NCBI GenBank assembly: GCA_024305405.1
Contig: JAKNDB010000109.1
Coordinates: forward strand, 2,542,001-2,606,000
Length of the DNA stretch: 64,000 nucleotides
Direction: 5' to 3'
Origin: Dirofilaria immitis
Taxonomy: Eukaryota > Nematoda > Chromadorea > Rhabditida > Onchocercidae
The notes below the pieces were generated by a model that searched no databases, was not told the DNA's origin, and saw nothing but the letters and a program-made list of their open reading frames with translations. The position numbers and the translations under genes were made by a program. Shown here piece by piece: positions 23,801-36,201 of the stretch; the stretch's first letter is position 1, and each line of letters begins with the position of its first letter.

Positions 23801-26800
23801 GTAATAGCACTTCATCTGATGAAGGTAGTTCTAAATATCTTATCCGACAACAAATGATGCTGAAAAATATTTTTTTTCTTTTTTGTTTGGTGAATGCAGA
23901 AGGATTAGTTTATGTTGTCTTGTCATTGCCAAATACTATAAAGTTGTCAAAATGAAAATAACCTCAGTGGTAATTTTAGCACTAAAAATGAATTACGGAA
24001 GGAAGAATTCTCCAGCGAATCAGCTGAGAAGATAATATTTTTGTTGGGGATTTTTTACGTTGATTTTGGTATATTCTTGATTTTTCATAAGCATTCGTTT
24101 GTTCACAAGAGTTCCTGTAGTGGATTTTTCGTTTATTTATCTGTAAGGATTTTATATACGCATTGTTTGTTTTACTTTTTTAAAGGGTGTGAAAGGAAGA
24201 GTTGTAATAACTTCGTCATCATCAAATAAAATTGCACCCGCTGACGTTGAAAACAGCCAGGATTTCAGCATTTTTTCAACTGAATTATCGAATAGTACAT
24301 GTTTCGAGCAGTTGACAAAAAAGTAAATTTGAGTTTTAAAATTTTTATATCATCTTTATTCATGTCTCGTTTTTTAAAAAAAAATTCTAAAAGACCATTC
24401 GTTCTGGGCTGTTATCGTATACTTATATACTGTCATTTATTTCTGATTTTTTAAATCTTAATGTGAGTAGCGCTCTGATGAGAGTATAACTCATTATTTG
24501 CTGGCAATATAGGATACGAAAATTGCGTTCTTGCTCATTCAAATAATCACAGCATTTTTGCTTCATTGCATTAAAAATATTCATTGAAGTTGTTTGGGAA
24601 AATCAATTTATCGAAAAACATGGCATTTTATGAATCATTTATACTACCGAAATAATTATTGGTTGTAGTGGAAGAAACTTATCAGATCGGGGATCCCAAA
24701 ATTAGCTATCGTTTCATTTCATTAAAAGCTGAATGTTGCGAAACTGAATGTAGATTTTTACTCATTTTCATGTAGTATTATGATATCTCAATTCTCGGGA
24801 AGGTGCTTTTATGAATAAAAATTTTTATCGTCCTTTAACCTATTTTTTAAAGAATAAGAAGTTTCAGCGAAGCCTTCCGATGGAGTCGACTAGTTCGATA
24901 GAAGAAGACACAAAGATAGATAATGAACTACTGATTCAAAATGTTGATGTGATGATGTTACATACGAAACCGATAATGAATAATTTGGAAAGTTTTTACA
25001 AAGTGTTGATTGCTTACCTTATCGAACAACAATACCGGCGATCTGAGGAAGCCCAAGAAGTACGATATGCTGATATTAAATTATCTAGGCCGTTTTGGAT
25101 TGCATACTTATAAATTGTTTAATTTTAACTTATCTTATTTGCTTGCCAAAATTTAAATGGCTATGTGTAAGTCTTTTGTATCAAGTTCCTCCTTTTTTTA
25201 TGTTTCATTTCATTCATCAAAATGTTCTTTTTTCCATATATGTAGATGATAAATAATTTTTGCCTTTGAAATTTCGGGACTTTATTTTAAACCATTAATT
25301 TCAGAAGATGCGTGCAAGTCTGGAATATGTATTACTCGATGGTTTATCAGTTACTGAAGCTTTGAAGGTTCATAAAGGTCCGACAGAACATGTTTTGCAA
25401 GTAATTTTTCCCTAAATTCAATTGATGTGATTGAAGCTTATTGTAGTAAAACTGAAGATGAATCAATTATTGACCGACAAAAATTTCTAGCCTTATTCAG
25501 GAAAGCTAGAGACCTGAAGTTTCGCATTTAATTTGAAAATTTTAAAGTAGACGATACCCGACAACTGCTTGTTTCCTTGGTTTTCTTACTGCCTTTTTTT
25601 TTTTAAATGCGTATAAGCCATGACTGCTTGACAGCAAGAGAAAATTCCAGTTTTATCTAGAAAAAGATAATCCGGACTTTATTAATAGATAATTCAGATC
25701 CCCATGCAGCTTCCAATTTTGTCTAAAAAAGTTGAAGATCTAATTATAGTTGTTTCTATAGGCAGTAGAATTGCTACAAATTTCCCATGTTGGCTTCCCT
25801 CAAAAAATATTTTTTCTTATTTCTCTAACTTTAAGCAGATACTTACACTTTTGAAGCTGTCTTTAATTTTTGAATGTAGATAGATATTTGGTCTGAATAC
25901 GCTTAGGAAAATAATGAACGTCCAGCAAATTGTTTCTCGAGAAAGTTATTCTAATTTCTTCTATGTCTCTCTGGTTTTACGACCACATAATATTTGATTG
26001 CTTCAATATTCCAGGAATTTCGAAATTCTCTCCATAAATTTACCAGAAAATGTAGTAAGATTTTTGAGCAAATAGAGATGTGGTGGCGGGTGATTTCCTG
26101 AAATTTTTGTACAACTTGTGTTTGTGTACTATCAGATTTCATCGAATCTGCTGTTCTGCTCTTTCTCTCCAGCTTATATTGGACTCTGATCGAAAAAAAT
26201 TCTATTTTGAAGTTCCAGATTTAGGTTTAAGATTTCTAAAACGATTTAATATGAAGAAAAGTAAAAAGTGTAATGAATAAAGTTTGGATGACTTAATAAA
26301 ATCAAGATCTAATGACTCTTTTTAATGGCTAACTCTCTACAGGTTTATTTAAACCGATGTCGTGAAGCTAAAAGGTGCATAAGGACAGAATTTCCAAATT
26401 TTAAATCAAGTGTCGTGCAGGCAATAAATAAAAACTATATAACTGGTAAACAAGACGTTAGAGGTTTGTTTATTATTTTTGCTAACTTCCTGATCTACGG
26501 AATTTATATTTCACAGTCTTTCTAGTTTAACACTCGTATGATTTTCTTCCACTCATTCTCTTCTGCATTCAACAGTTTATTAATTTTTTTCAGTATATTT
26601 AGGTCTATGTTTAATTTGCGTTCTTATCGATTTTTACCCCATTCTTCATTCAAGAGCCAATTCTTTGTGTTAATTAAAATACCGCTTTATTCAGGCTGTG
26701 TTTTAGCAGTGCAAATGCGGAATAATACGGCTGGGATTACGAAAAACAGTGCGATAAAGCGTTCCAGCAAGCGGCTTCAAGTTTGTTCTGTCCTAAAAAC

Positions 26801-27480
26801 TTTTTTTCTAGTTTTTCGTTTTTCACATTTTACAAATTTCCTTAAGATTCAAGTAAAATTTCGTATTACTTGATTTATTATGCTTCTCTGTTCTACTCAT
26901 TTCCTTACTCGTTTTCTGTTTAGTTATTATTCATATGGCAATACTTATATCACATATCATCAAACTTGTTTATAGAAGAGAGAAGACAACGAATCTATGG
27001 CTACGGAAGCGACTATAGGGACTTTGAAACATCTCAATTTAATCTTTTCTGAAGATTTTCGCAAGCCGTTGTATGATTATTTAAAGTTCGTTTTAATGAT
27101 TATTTTTGACAGATATTATAGATTAGTGATCCTGCCCTGAAGAAACCTACCTATAGTAATTTTATTTTTGCCATTTTCTTAATTAAGTATAACTGAATCT
27201 AATGATGCATGCATGGTTAGTCAAATAAAATAACATTAAAATTTTAACTTCAAAGCATTTTCCTAGCTAGATTTTTGATACTGTTTTTTAAAAATTGTCA
27301 GTAGTTTCAGCCGAGGATTATAGTAAAATTTTGCATTATTAATTTCTTTCCAGAGAGCTCAATGATGTGAATTTCCCTATTGAAAATTCCCTCATTGTTG
27401 GACTCGCAAAAATGATTGTTGATGAATTTCCTATGAATGAGCAAATCTTTTTGCGGATTCAGTCTGGAATCAATGGTTGA
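17861..27480 (+). CDS. multi-psq helix-turn-helix protein, 24 exons, 5'-partial
   Basis: Exons: 17861-17929, 18252-18374, 18576-18712, 19088-19198, 19573-19714, 19900-20051, 20237-20413, 20539-20637, 20778-20949, 21087-21210, 21412-21560, 21910-22044, 22208-22346, 22599-22769, 22894-23058, 23193-23305, 23397-23539, 24186-24322, 24868-25059, 25305-25400, 26343-26463, 26695-26780, 26976-27085, 27354-27480 (TGA). With one base added at four homopolymers (20550-20554, about 21427, 23430-23435, 24317-24322) every phase closes to about 1063 residues. Five clear copies of a roughly 45-residue psq-type HTH (L..A...L..G..S...AA....P.STL..Y..R.R) plus degenerate ones follow a basic stretch (KRRRRTPGF) that may be a nuclear signal; linkers are acidic (SSSDEFDD, NSDDEFDG). 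Pipsqueak-family proteins bind DNA through tandem psq repeats, so a nuclear DNA-binding role is inferred. The first exon starts in phase 1, so more 5' sequence exists. I do not recognise a named orthologue. Confidence 0.8.
18635..19137 (+). other. psq-type HTH repeat 1
   Basis: Split over exons 18576-18712 and 19088-19198: RERLGNAVFEALSGQKTM, KAAATTHE, then VPFTTLQTYFHRSRAR. It is the best match to the psq pattern. The intron falls after HE and uses a GC donor (GAG|GCTAAT, 18713-18714), which keeps gap-free alignment with the other repeats. Confidence 0.8.
20339..20590 (+). other. degenerate psq-like repeat
   Basis: The helix-1 part is clear (TKKSLRGIIGRILDKSLSID); the following exon gives FLRLDPALAEPN, recalling the YxxRxRxAL end of other copies, but the central helix is missing. 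The exon 20539-20637 needs one added T for phase. Confidence 0.45.
20921..21185 (+). other. psq-type HTH repeat 2
   Basis: KEALRKAVTMVIRGECSV, SGAASIMELPTSTVHPY, VHRARAALE, split by an intron after VTM (phase 2). Aligns with repeat 1 without gaps. Confidence 0.8.
21531..21999 (+). other. psq-type HTH repeat 3
   Basis: QQKLHDALSE in exon 21412-21560 joins ILTKDVPVTEVSSKYG and IAVSAFQPYIMKARV in exon 21910-22044, phase 0. Same length and spacing as repeats 1 and 2. Confidence 0.75.
22599..23305 (+). repeat. tandemly duplicated acidic linker exons (3 related exons)
   Basis: Three consecutive exons (22599-22769, 22894-23058, 23193-23305) all begin in phase 1 with related residues: VHPNIAKDFSKHRKQRG, then IQPNVAKIRPRRGRRIG, then SIRGVAKLLSDTK. 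The first two end in phase 1 with SSSDEFDD and NSDDEFDG. Shared phase and shared ends indicate exon duplication within the gene. They sit between psq repeats 3 and 4. Confidence 0.75.
23424..23539 (+). other. psq-type HTH repeat 4 (apparent frameshift)
   Basis: MRDGILEVLYKSKTLSE, ACKGNSLAPTTLSTYVRL aligns gap-free with the other copies, and KMR is shared with repeat 5. The exon enters in a different frame (VLRQYRFRGDRKK); the switch happens at a run of six A (23430-23435), where seven would restore the frame. Confidence 0.7.
25305..26366 (+). other. psq-type HTH repeat 5
   Basis: KMRASLEYVLLDGLSVTE, ALKVHKGPTEHVLQ in exon 25305-25400 joins VYLNRCREAKR in exon 26343-26463, phase 0. Same spacing as repeats 1-4. 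Confidence 0.75.
26394..26780 (+). other. degenerate psq-like repeat 6
   Basis: FKSSVVQAINKNYITGKQDV joins GCVLAVQMRNNTAGITKN across a phase-1 intron. Helix 1 resembles the other copies; helix 3 has diverged. A further helix-1-like stretch (ENSLIVGLAKMIVDEF) lies in the last exon. Confidence 0.4.
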
Positions 27481-27606
27481 TAAATTATCGTAAGGAACAT
27501 CCAGAATTCGAGGAATAGAACAGCCAGGGATATTTTATTTTAAGAAAAGTTTAAAGAGTATTTCTCTGGTTGGAATCGAATCTCTAGCCAGTAAAAATTA
27601 CCTCAT

Positions 27607-27612
27607 AATAAA
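27607..27612 (+). terminator. candidate polyadenylation signal AATAAA
   Basis: AATAAA 127 bases after the TGA of the psq gene. Position fits; the hexamer is common in this composition. Confidence 0.4.
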
Positions 27613-28304
27613 TAATCCGCTACCTTTTATTGTTGCATATTAAAAATTATGTTTAAGTTGACTTCAGAAATTTCAAAGGTGTTGGTAATTTCTGTTCGAT
27701 TTTATCATATATCCATTGCTTGATTTAAAAATCAAAAATTAAAATCATTCATAACAATCTCGAAACATAAAACGCATCCTTCGTCTCTATTTTTTACATG
27801 TAGATTGATTTTTCATGTCTTTCAATTTCTCTAGATTTTTATTATTCTTCAGAAGCGCTGTCAATAATTATTTGAAGCTTGCTGAAATTTGATTTATCTG
27901 CTTTTCAAAAATTATCAAGGATTCAGTGTAAATAAATTCTAGTGTCGTATGAAGTTGTTACGATTCATGGATTGTAGTTACGAGTAAGCTACCATTTATT
28001 TAAATTCATTTGAAATGAAAGGTTCTTAATTTATTTTATCTTTTACAGCTTTAGCATATAAAAGTCACAAAGGAAATAAGTTGGGAGTGGCTCACTCTGT
28101 TTTTTGAATTACTTACCTCAGCAATAGTTGTTGTAAATTTTGACATTGCTCTTCGCAGTGTTTAAATATATCCTTTTGGTAGTTTGAATTCACTTTAACG
28201 AAAAATTATTTGTGCTGCATCTAACTACATATATTTCGCTTCCGTAATAAACTTGACTATTATCCCTTCATTTATCAAATTTTGATTCAAACTTGCTTTC
28301 AGCT

Positions 28305-28572
28305 CTACACAATGTAGGATTTGTTGAAGGAACATCTGCGTTTGACGGCATCTGTTCTTTGTGATGCAGATGTTTTTAATCGTTCTTCTATATTCATTAC
28401 TCCATTTTTGAAATTTCCAAACGGTATCATTTTGTGTGGTACAATGCATGATTCTTCAGATTGATTGATATCGATTTGCTCATTGATCTCGTTTCAAAGA
28501 TTTGTCATTGCTTTTGATATTTTTGTTCTTGTTTTCCCACGAAGCAGTTGATCATTAATGTTTTCAGTCTTT
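28305..28572 (-). CDS. candidate exon or pseudogene fragment with internal TGA
   Basis: After a TTTCGATTGCAG acceptor the minus strand reads 88 codons: TENINDQLLRGKTRTKISKA, an internal TGA at 28496-28494, NEINEQIDINQSEESC, IPFGNFKNGVMNIEERL, then KRRCSFNKSYIV and TAG. Charged, helix-prone composition looks coding; the TGA means a pseudogene, a sequence error or a wrong join. No family recognised. Confidence 0.35.
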
Positions 28573-29185
28573 CTGCAATCGAAAACAAGATATTAAAATT
28601 TGCCGAATTTAATGATTTCTCTTTTGTATGGTTTACTTCTTCATGGTTGTTCTTGATGCATCACTTCAAATCTGTTTAATTAGTTACATGTACTTCGATT
28701 TATTGTTTTGTTGTTCTTTTACTCAGCTTTATTTGACTAGTATAATAAATAATTAACAATAATTCAACATGTTCGATTAATGGAGACAAAATTATTTCTC
28801 TCAAATTTTATAAACTAATTGTTACATGTCTGACAAAGATTGCAAATATCCCTAAGTAGAGACATAGTACAATTGCTTACTCGAATTTATGCACTATTTC
28901 TACAATTTATGCACTATTCCTTAAGAATCAACCATCAAATAGTTAACCATTGAGATTTTTGCCTTGATTACATAAGAAAATTCCTATGAACATGTATACT
29001 TCCCGCATCCTAATTACATCTTGCCGCCTTCAAGTCCTGCCTATATGCCTTAGTGCACTATCGTAGCCTATTAAAAATTGCTAGATAAATCGTATTATCC
29101 AAAAGGAACTAGTAATGCTAAGGCGGAAATCAAAATTCTTCACACTGAATTATTTTATAATCACCTTGAGTTTGTTTTTGAGCAG

Positions 29186-29301
29186 CAAAATCCGGCGGCA
29201 CAACTGGCCATTTCTCCTTTGAAGCATACCTCGATCAGTTGCGATTGCTTCAATGGAAAAGACAAATGCTATTCAAATTTTTAATAATTGTTTTGTTTTG
29301 A
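29186..29301 (+). CDS. weak candidate exon, plus strand
   Basis: After TTTTTGAGCAG the plus strand reads KSGGTTGHFSFEAYLDQL, RLLQWKRQML to a TGA. Composition is protein-like, but no partner exon is seen. Confidence 0.2.
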
Positions 29302-29451
29302 AATACACATGGAGTTATCCATTCTATGTTCAAATCAACTTAATTCTCCAGAAAACTTGAACTTCTCTTAAATGAAATTGTGCCAGTTATCTAACAGAAA
29401 CGCACTATCCGTCAATTATTATTTCATATATTTCTGATGTTACGCATTTTC

Positions 29452-29661
29452 TCAGTTTCTAATACTGAATTCTTCGCCAATATCAATCTTGAATCTGCTG
29501 GGACGATGATTTTTGGATTCGCATTTATTCCATTCTTGATATATTTGTTTGACTTTCCCTGGGACAGATGCTAGGACGACGGTGATTTCTTTTTGGATTT
29601 TGCATTTTTTTAATTCGTCTTGATTGATTTGAAGCAATTTATCGCTGCATTCAGAAACCAA
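29452..29661 (-). CDS. candidate exon of an unrecognised charged protein
   Basis: A 69-codon minus-strand frame with strongly coding-like residues (CSDKLLQINQDELKKCK, ITVVLASVPGKVKQIYQEW, RPSRFKIDIGEEFSIRN). A GAATGCAG acceptor lies inside its start, so the ATG may not be used. A further short piece upstream (DLEKIYDMIG near 29690) may belong. It could form a gene with 28305-28572, but phases were not reconciled. Confidence 0.35.
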   Translation of the reverse strand: MVSECSDKLLQINQDELKKCKIQKEITVVLASVPGKVKQIYQEWNKCESKNHRPSRFKIDIGEEFSIRN

Positions 29662-32125
29662 TCATGTCATAAATTTTTTCAAGATCCACTAAGTGATTAA
29701 GTTTATTGATAAATAAATGAATGCGATTACTAACTATGAAGACGTACAACTGTCTAATCTTGATTTTAGAGATATTTAGAGTAGCTGATCATTGTGAATT
29801 TTTCTCAATCAAAATTAGAATTTCAAAAAAATTTCCATGCCAGTCTTAATGTGTTCGTATTCACCCATGATTAAAATATGTCTGCTTCAATTACGCAAAT
29901 TTAGAATTTTGTGCGAACCTGAAATCTATGCGGATTAGTTAGTATCTTCCTTTCTGTCGTACGTACTTATGATTCAAAAAATATTGAAGTAAATAATATT
30001 ACTACAGCGACGGTTTTCATTTTCCCTTTTTCTCTTTAGTTTTGATCATATTCTTTTGAGATTCCTCAAGATTTGGCAGTTTCTTTCGATTCTGTGTTCA
30101 GAATAGTTCCATGTTGCTACGTTTTTTAATAACTGTTAGTCGACTGACACTACTGTCAGCGCATCATTCATACACATTGGTAGCTGTGACGGCGAATAAT
30201 TTGTGATTGCAATAATGCGTACGTTGGTTGCTATCCATATGAGTTAATGGTTGATGTGTCTGTTGTTCTGGAAATATTTTTCTTTGTAATATTAGCTCTA
30301 TTACACATTTATAATATAACAAAACATTCTACTCTCTTGATTCATTAGATCCATTATAACACCATTCGAAACAAAAGAATTAAAAAAAAAAATGAGAAGC
30401 TAAGTAGTCGCGAACGTTATAGAAATACTTCATGCGGCTAAACACCGTTTGCCCCTCTAAAAAGTTGTCTGGACAAAATTATCCAGTAACTATTTAGTAG
30501 GCTAGAGTCTCGCTCGTTATCGAAATAAACCAGACAAATCACCACGTAATTATGCATTAAAGAGTGTGACAGAAACTAATAAGAGAGGAAGTAAATTTCA
30601 AATAGTCTTCGGTCATTAGTAGACTTTCCTAATGATAAGCATAAAAAATATAGGAATACGAATCCTGTCACAAAATTACTAATTTAATCATACCTTGAAT
30701 TAGAAAAGAAAATTCAATATTAAAAGAAATTGCCTAAATCTGCAGAGGAAATTTTTTCCAATTGAATTTTATCTTTCATCACCTCCCTTTGAAATTCGCG
30801 AAAGTCATTGTCATTTCATAATCACTAAACTAGTGCTTTAATTTTAAATTTTATTTAATGACTTCAAGAAACCATATGTTAATTAGTCTTTTGTAGATCA
30901 AAATATAAGTACGAATTTGTTCTAAAAAACTAGTGATTGACTTGGTTCCAATACTAATCCGAGACGTTGATCAGAGAAGGATCTTCGTTTGTCAGCATTT
31001 AAAGCTATGTGTGTCTTGACACTTGTTGCTGTTGCACATTCTTTTGCAACCATTTGTAACCTCTTTAGAGAAAGAATCATAAGGTCATGATTCATTTTAG
31101 AAGCCTGCCTATCAAAGACGTTGGCAATTACAACATCTTTCTGATGAAGAAAATGAAACGAAAGAAAATAAGGTAATCAGTCCGAAGTTACATGTTACAT
31201 CATCTTGATAGTTAGGCAACAAAAGAAAATATAGATCAAAGCAATAAGTCCATTAACACGAAAACTTCTCCATCTTCGGCGATTATATTACGAGAATGAG
31301 CATAATGGTACAGATCAGATATTTCATCCTTTTTGCAATCAATTCCTTTATTCTTCCTCACTGAAAAAAATACATAGCAACCATTTGTTAAATTTGTCAT
31401 AAACATATATTAAATATACTTTCATTTTCAATTTCTTAATCCAACATGTATTTCTAAAACATGGATATGTTGATTACGATCCGGACGATGTCAAATAGAT
31501 ATCTCATAGTTTGTCGGAAAGATAGAAATAATTTATAAATTTTAAAATATCTCTATAATCATAGTACTTTTGTATTTTGAAATGTATCTTATAGAAATTG
31601 TTCGTATTTATTGTTCTTAGTCAAATGGTAGAATATTCTTTCTTCAATAATTCAGTTTACAATCCTAAAGAATACTGTGAATGATTAACGTTAAACAACG
31701 CTCTTTATACTCTCAATTTCATCTCATAAGAAAGAGATGATCGACAATTAACGATTGGCTTTATTTATTGCATGTTAGATAATTTACCACAGTTTTATTC
31801 ATTTGTATATCTATATAATTCTTTGTTACAATTAATTTCATCTGTCAAATGAACGTATGATCCTTTGTTCATGTATTAAATTATCTGTTACATCGAATGC
31901 TTATCAAGCACAACCATAATTCAGTTGGTGAAACGGATGATCAATTGCTCAAACTCTTATCAGCTTAACGGTCGTCTGATTATCATCTTCCTCTGATGGA
32001 CGACGATTCTACTAGTTCTTGACCTGGAACCAATTCCTTATCAACTCCCAGCCAAATTCAGAAACAACTATTTCAGTCTGAATAATCATGAAGAAATCTT
32101 CATCACTGGATTATCATATTGTACT

Positions 32126-32183
32126 GCTGTTAATCTTCTGCGAAGAATGAAATTTCTATAATTATTATCGTTTGAAAACAAAT
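32126..32183. repeat. dispersed repeat, copy 1
   Basis: About 55 bp (gctgttaatcttctgcgaag...) matching 33201-33255 with some substitutions; both in direct orientation about 1.1 kb apart. Origin unknown. Confidence 0.65.
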
Positions 32184-33200
32184 CAAACAAGGAAAAGTCT
32201 TCATAACATTCATTACAAAATGTCTTGATTGAGGAAGGAAAGAAGAACTTAGTCCAAAAAAAAGAAATTACGTTGATTCTCACTGAATTAATGCGTGCAT
32301 AAACAGAATAGTTTAATTGAGTTCAAAAAAAAAAAAAGGTGAAATATTTATCTTTGATTGTGAAATCTTTCGTCTCAATTCGTTATACTTATCATCAAAA
32401 ATCGGCATTCTTTCTTAGTGCTCCACATTTCTTGTACAATTAAAACTTCTTATTTGAATGGATTTTATCGGTTGATAAATTTCTGTATTTCATTGTTAGA
32501 TAATATATTTATGTATTTCATATTTTTTGCAATGTAGAGTTCATAAAATGAAAAATATGAAATTGTAGCTACATAAATCCAGTTTACATTTCTATATGAT
32601 TTGCTTCAGAAGTTATCCATGGCCTAAATAGAACATAGATTTCTAAGTCATTTGAAAGATTCTTCCCGAGCATCAAGCATTCGAAAACTCCAACATATTA
32701 TACGAATATGTTACGCAAATTCATCATTTCTTCATTAACTTTGAATCGAATGCACAGAAAATCTGATTACTCTAGCCATCTTTATTTCCGTTCATAAATT
32801 TTAACGCATTCAGTTGATGATCATCTTAGCTTCGCAAAATGCATTCATTCACTAACTGATACATCAGGAAATGGGTAAAAGCCCAGATGAGAATATTCAG
32901 GAGTTAAATTTGAATTGAATTCAATTTACGCGATATGCCAAAAAATAAATTTAACTACATATATTTTCAAATTCAGACCAATCCGAAAGAAAAGAATTCT
33001 GATAATTATAAACATAATTTATAAATCATTTCAGTGAATAGCTCAGATTAACTCAATTAAGGAATTATTAATAAAAGCACATAAACGTGAAGGAATGGGA
33101 GAAAAACATATTAATTTAAATATTTGTTGCAAGTAATATTTTTCAACAAAAAGTTATAATATCGGATTCATTTATTTAGATGGGAAACAAACTGTCAAAC

Positions 33201-33255
33201 TGTTAATTTTCTGCGAAGAATGAAACTCCTATAATTATTACTGTCTGGAAACAAA
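33201..33255. repeat. dispersed repeat, copy 2
   Basis: Direct-orientation partner of 32126-32183; shares TTCTGCGAAGAATGAAA and CTATAATTATTA. Confidence 0.65.
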
Positions 33256-34973
33256 AAAAATCTTTGCTATACGGCCCGCGAATTTTTTACGTGGGAGATG
33301 TTAATAGGGTTAATAGGTTACATTCAAAAATACTGGCCCCCTCTCCACCCCACGTCATCCTCTTCAGCTTAACTCCATTGTATTCCCCGAGAACACATTT
33401 CATCACCAATTAATTTATTCTTTACCATTATTTCTAGAAAGTTCTCTTTAACTGATTAAATGATTAACTTCATTAACTGATCGGCAAGTAGATCATCCAG
33501 TTCTCTTTCCATTGATTTTCTGTTTTTTTGGGTCGAGCGGTAAATTCTGTGGATAGCAACATCTATAAGCTTGTGTTTGCATAATCCATCTACTTGATTA
33601 CAACAGATCTTCTATCTTCGCCTTACAAATTGTTATTGACATTTCTCCATCACGCATCTTCTGCATTTTTCACTTTGCGAAACCGAACGACCTTTCATCT
33701 ACTATATACTGCTGCCGTGAAAGGATTTTTCTTATGAAGAAGTGAAAGTTTGAGTAAAGTATTTGGTCGTGTAACGAAATGTGTCACGATAAATTCTATT
33801 CGCGACAATTATAACGCATAATGTACTAGAGAAATATCGATAGTATAGTTGAAATGTAGCAAAAAATATCTCTGGTGATAAAAAAAGTTATTCGGAGTTG
33901 TTCGTAAGGTTCGAAAAACAACTCGTCATTTAATTTCGACAATTCAAGCAAATTCACACAGAAATTTCACGTACAAATTTCATTCGGAATTCTTTGTCAT
34001 ATCCTTACAGCAAGCATAATAACAAAAAACACAACAAAAGTTTTGAGCAACCAATTTTTCCTATAAATTTCGCAGGCGTTCGATCTTATTTTAATTTCAT
34101 AATATTCTTGAAATCTATGCACACTGTAAAATAGTAAATTTTCGGAAAATTACAACAAGACAATAATAAAATTTTCTCGATCAATAAGATTCTCATTTTA
34201 TTTTAACATATTATTTTATTTTATGAAAACGAAATGTTTCTTATTGCCGGTCCAAGTCTCAAACAACAAGTAATATGGGAATGAATATTATTTCCCGTAA
34301 AGTATTATTTAAATATAATCTTAAAAAATTTAAGCAAGCAATGAAAAATAATTAGAATTTATCTTCAAATTTTATAAAATTCCACCAAAATGAAACAACA
34401 TCATTAAAATAAATTAAATCTTCTGTTGTTGATAATTTTTTAATAGTCATTTAATTTCCACTTAATTCGACATCAACTTATTGCTTGCTATTATACGATA
34501 AAATATAACGGGTTAGCAAAACTAATAACAAGTAAAACAAAACTTGTTCGGCACAATTATTGGCTACACAAGTTTTTGTTATACTAGAAATGAACGAGTT
34601 CGAATAATCCAAAGTTTTATGCAAATAAATTTAGAACTACTGGAAATTATGTCTTACATACAACGTGCTACCAATAATGAATAACAATAACATACACAAA
34701 TAATTGAAGAAACATAATTAATTACCACTACCATCTGGCAGTAAAAAAATCTTCCGAGCTAAAATAATGTGTTATTACTTTTCGTTGTACTATTTAATTC
34801 GAAACAAAAAGGATTCAAAATTTAAGCACAAGCGTTTCAAAACCTTTTCTTAATTCAAAATATGCAACTAGTTTTTTCATTACTTTTATTCTTTCGGCTG
34901 AACTTTCACAAATAAAATTATAAAGTCGTCTTTGGGGAAAGAAATTCACCTTTTATTCAATCAACAAGATGAA

Positions 34974-35030
34974 GAAACTTACGTTACTTAATTGAACCAG
35001 AAAGAGAAACTTACGTTACTTAATTGAACC
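34974..35030. repeat. direct repeat, 2 x 25 bp, period 32
   Basis: GAAACTTACGTTACTTAATT-GAACC at 34974-34998 and again at 35006-35030. Confidence 0.85.
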
Positions 35031-36036
35031 ATTAGAAGCTAAAATAACGATATATATTAAGTTGGGTTAAAAGTTAATCACCAATCTATGGCATTGTAAG
35101 TATATGACAAATTAGATACAGGGAAAATGCTTGTGGGACAAAACATTCATATCACTAATCTAAATAAAACGTTGGTTTTGCCCTCATTAAAAAAAAAGTC
35201 TGGATTCAAGTAAATCCGAATTCTTTCTGGGAACAAACTTTTATTTTATTAAATCGCTTTCGTCGATCAACAAAGTCAATTCCTCGCATGGCTAACATCT
35301 GGTCCGATTTCCAGCGAATGAAATGATTGTCCATGCATTAATAAACACGATAGCATCAATATATTTCACAAATTTTAATAATTCCCTAAACAACCGATTT
35401 TCGAAACAAGTCTCATTTTAATTGAATTAACTTTAATTTATTCGAACATAGAATTGTATTCTGGTACCAGAGGTAGAAAATCAATCCCACCAATTCATTT
35501 AGAAAATCTTTTGTCCGTTTTAAACTTTTTTTTTGTGCGAACTTATATTCTTCGAGACCACAATTCATTCCCAAAACTTTTTAAAATGGTATTTCCACAT
35601 ATTTGAAAAAGCGACAGCAAAAATTATTCTAGCTACCAAAAATTACTATTTTAACGTCCATGATTTCGTATGAATTTAATATTTGAAACTCTATTAGATA
35701 CAACTTTTCGTTTTCAGACTTCAGTTAAAAGAATGTTTTTACCTTTGGTAATGTACTATTATCAGTTCAAAATCTGTTCAGATAGATATTATACAAAAAT
35801 TCTACAGCAACAGTAATAAAATCATGCATGGCAACGTTTAAACCTCGAAATCCAAAAAATTAAAGAGGCAATATGGCACACAATCCTTTCCGACTCCGTC
35901 ACCTGTCTGACTATTTCGGCAGACAGTGATAGCATGCAAATGAAATCAGTAACTAATTTAAAGTATTGACGTGAAGCAATTTTTACTCCCTTATCATGAA
36001 TCTACCAGTCGGTCAGTTTTCATGCACGATCTGAAT

Positions 36037-36201
36037 CTATTCACATAATACCGAGAGGAGCATTTCATGATATTACCATTACCGTTATTTCATCATTTTC
36101 TAGTAGCATTATCAACTGCCTTCGAGGATAAAGGGATGCAACGATTCGCAATTTTTAATTCGGAAATTAGTTGATAATGCTACTCCTCAGCATGTGAATA
36201 G
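36037..36201. repeat. fold-back (nested inverted-repeat) element
   Basis: Outer arms CTATTCACAT (36037-36046) and ATGTGAATAG (36192-36201), then GAGGAG/CTCCTC, and inner 16-bp perfect arms AGTAGCATTATCAACT (36102-36117) and its complement (36169-36184). The nested arrangement in 165 bp resembles a small MITE-like or fold-back element; no target-site duplication was established. Confidence 0.6.
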
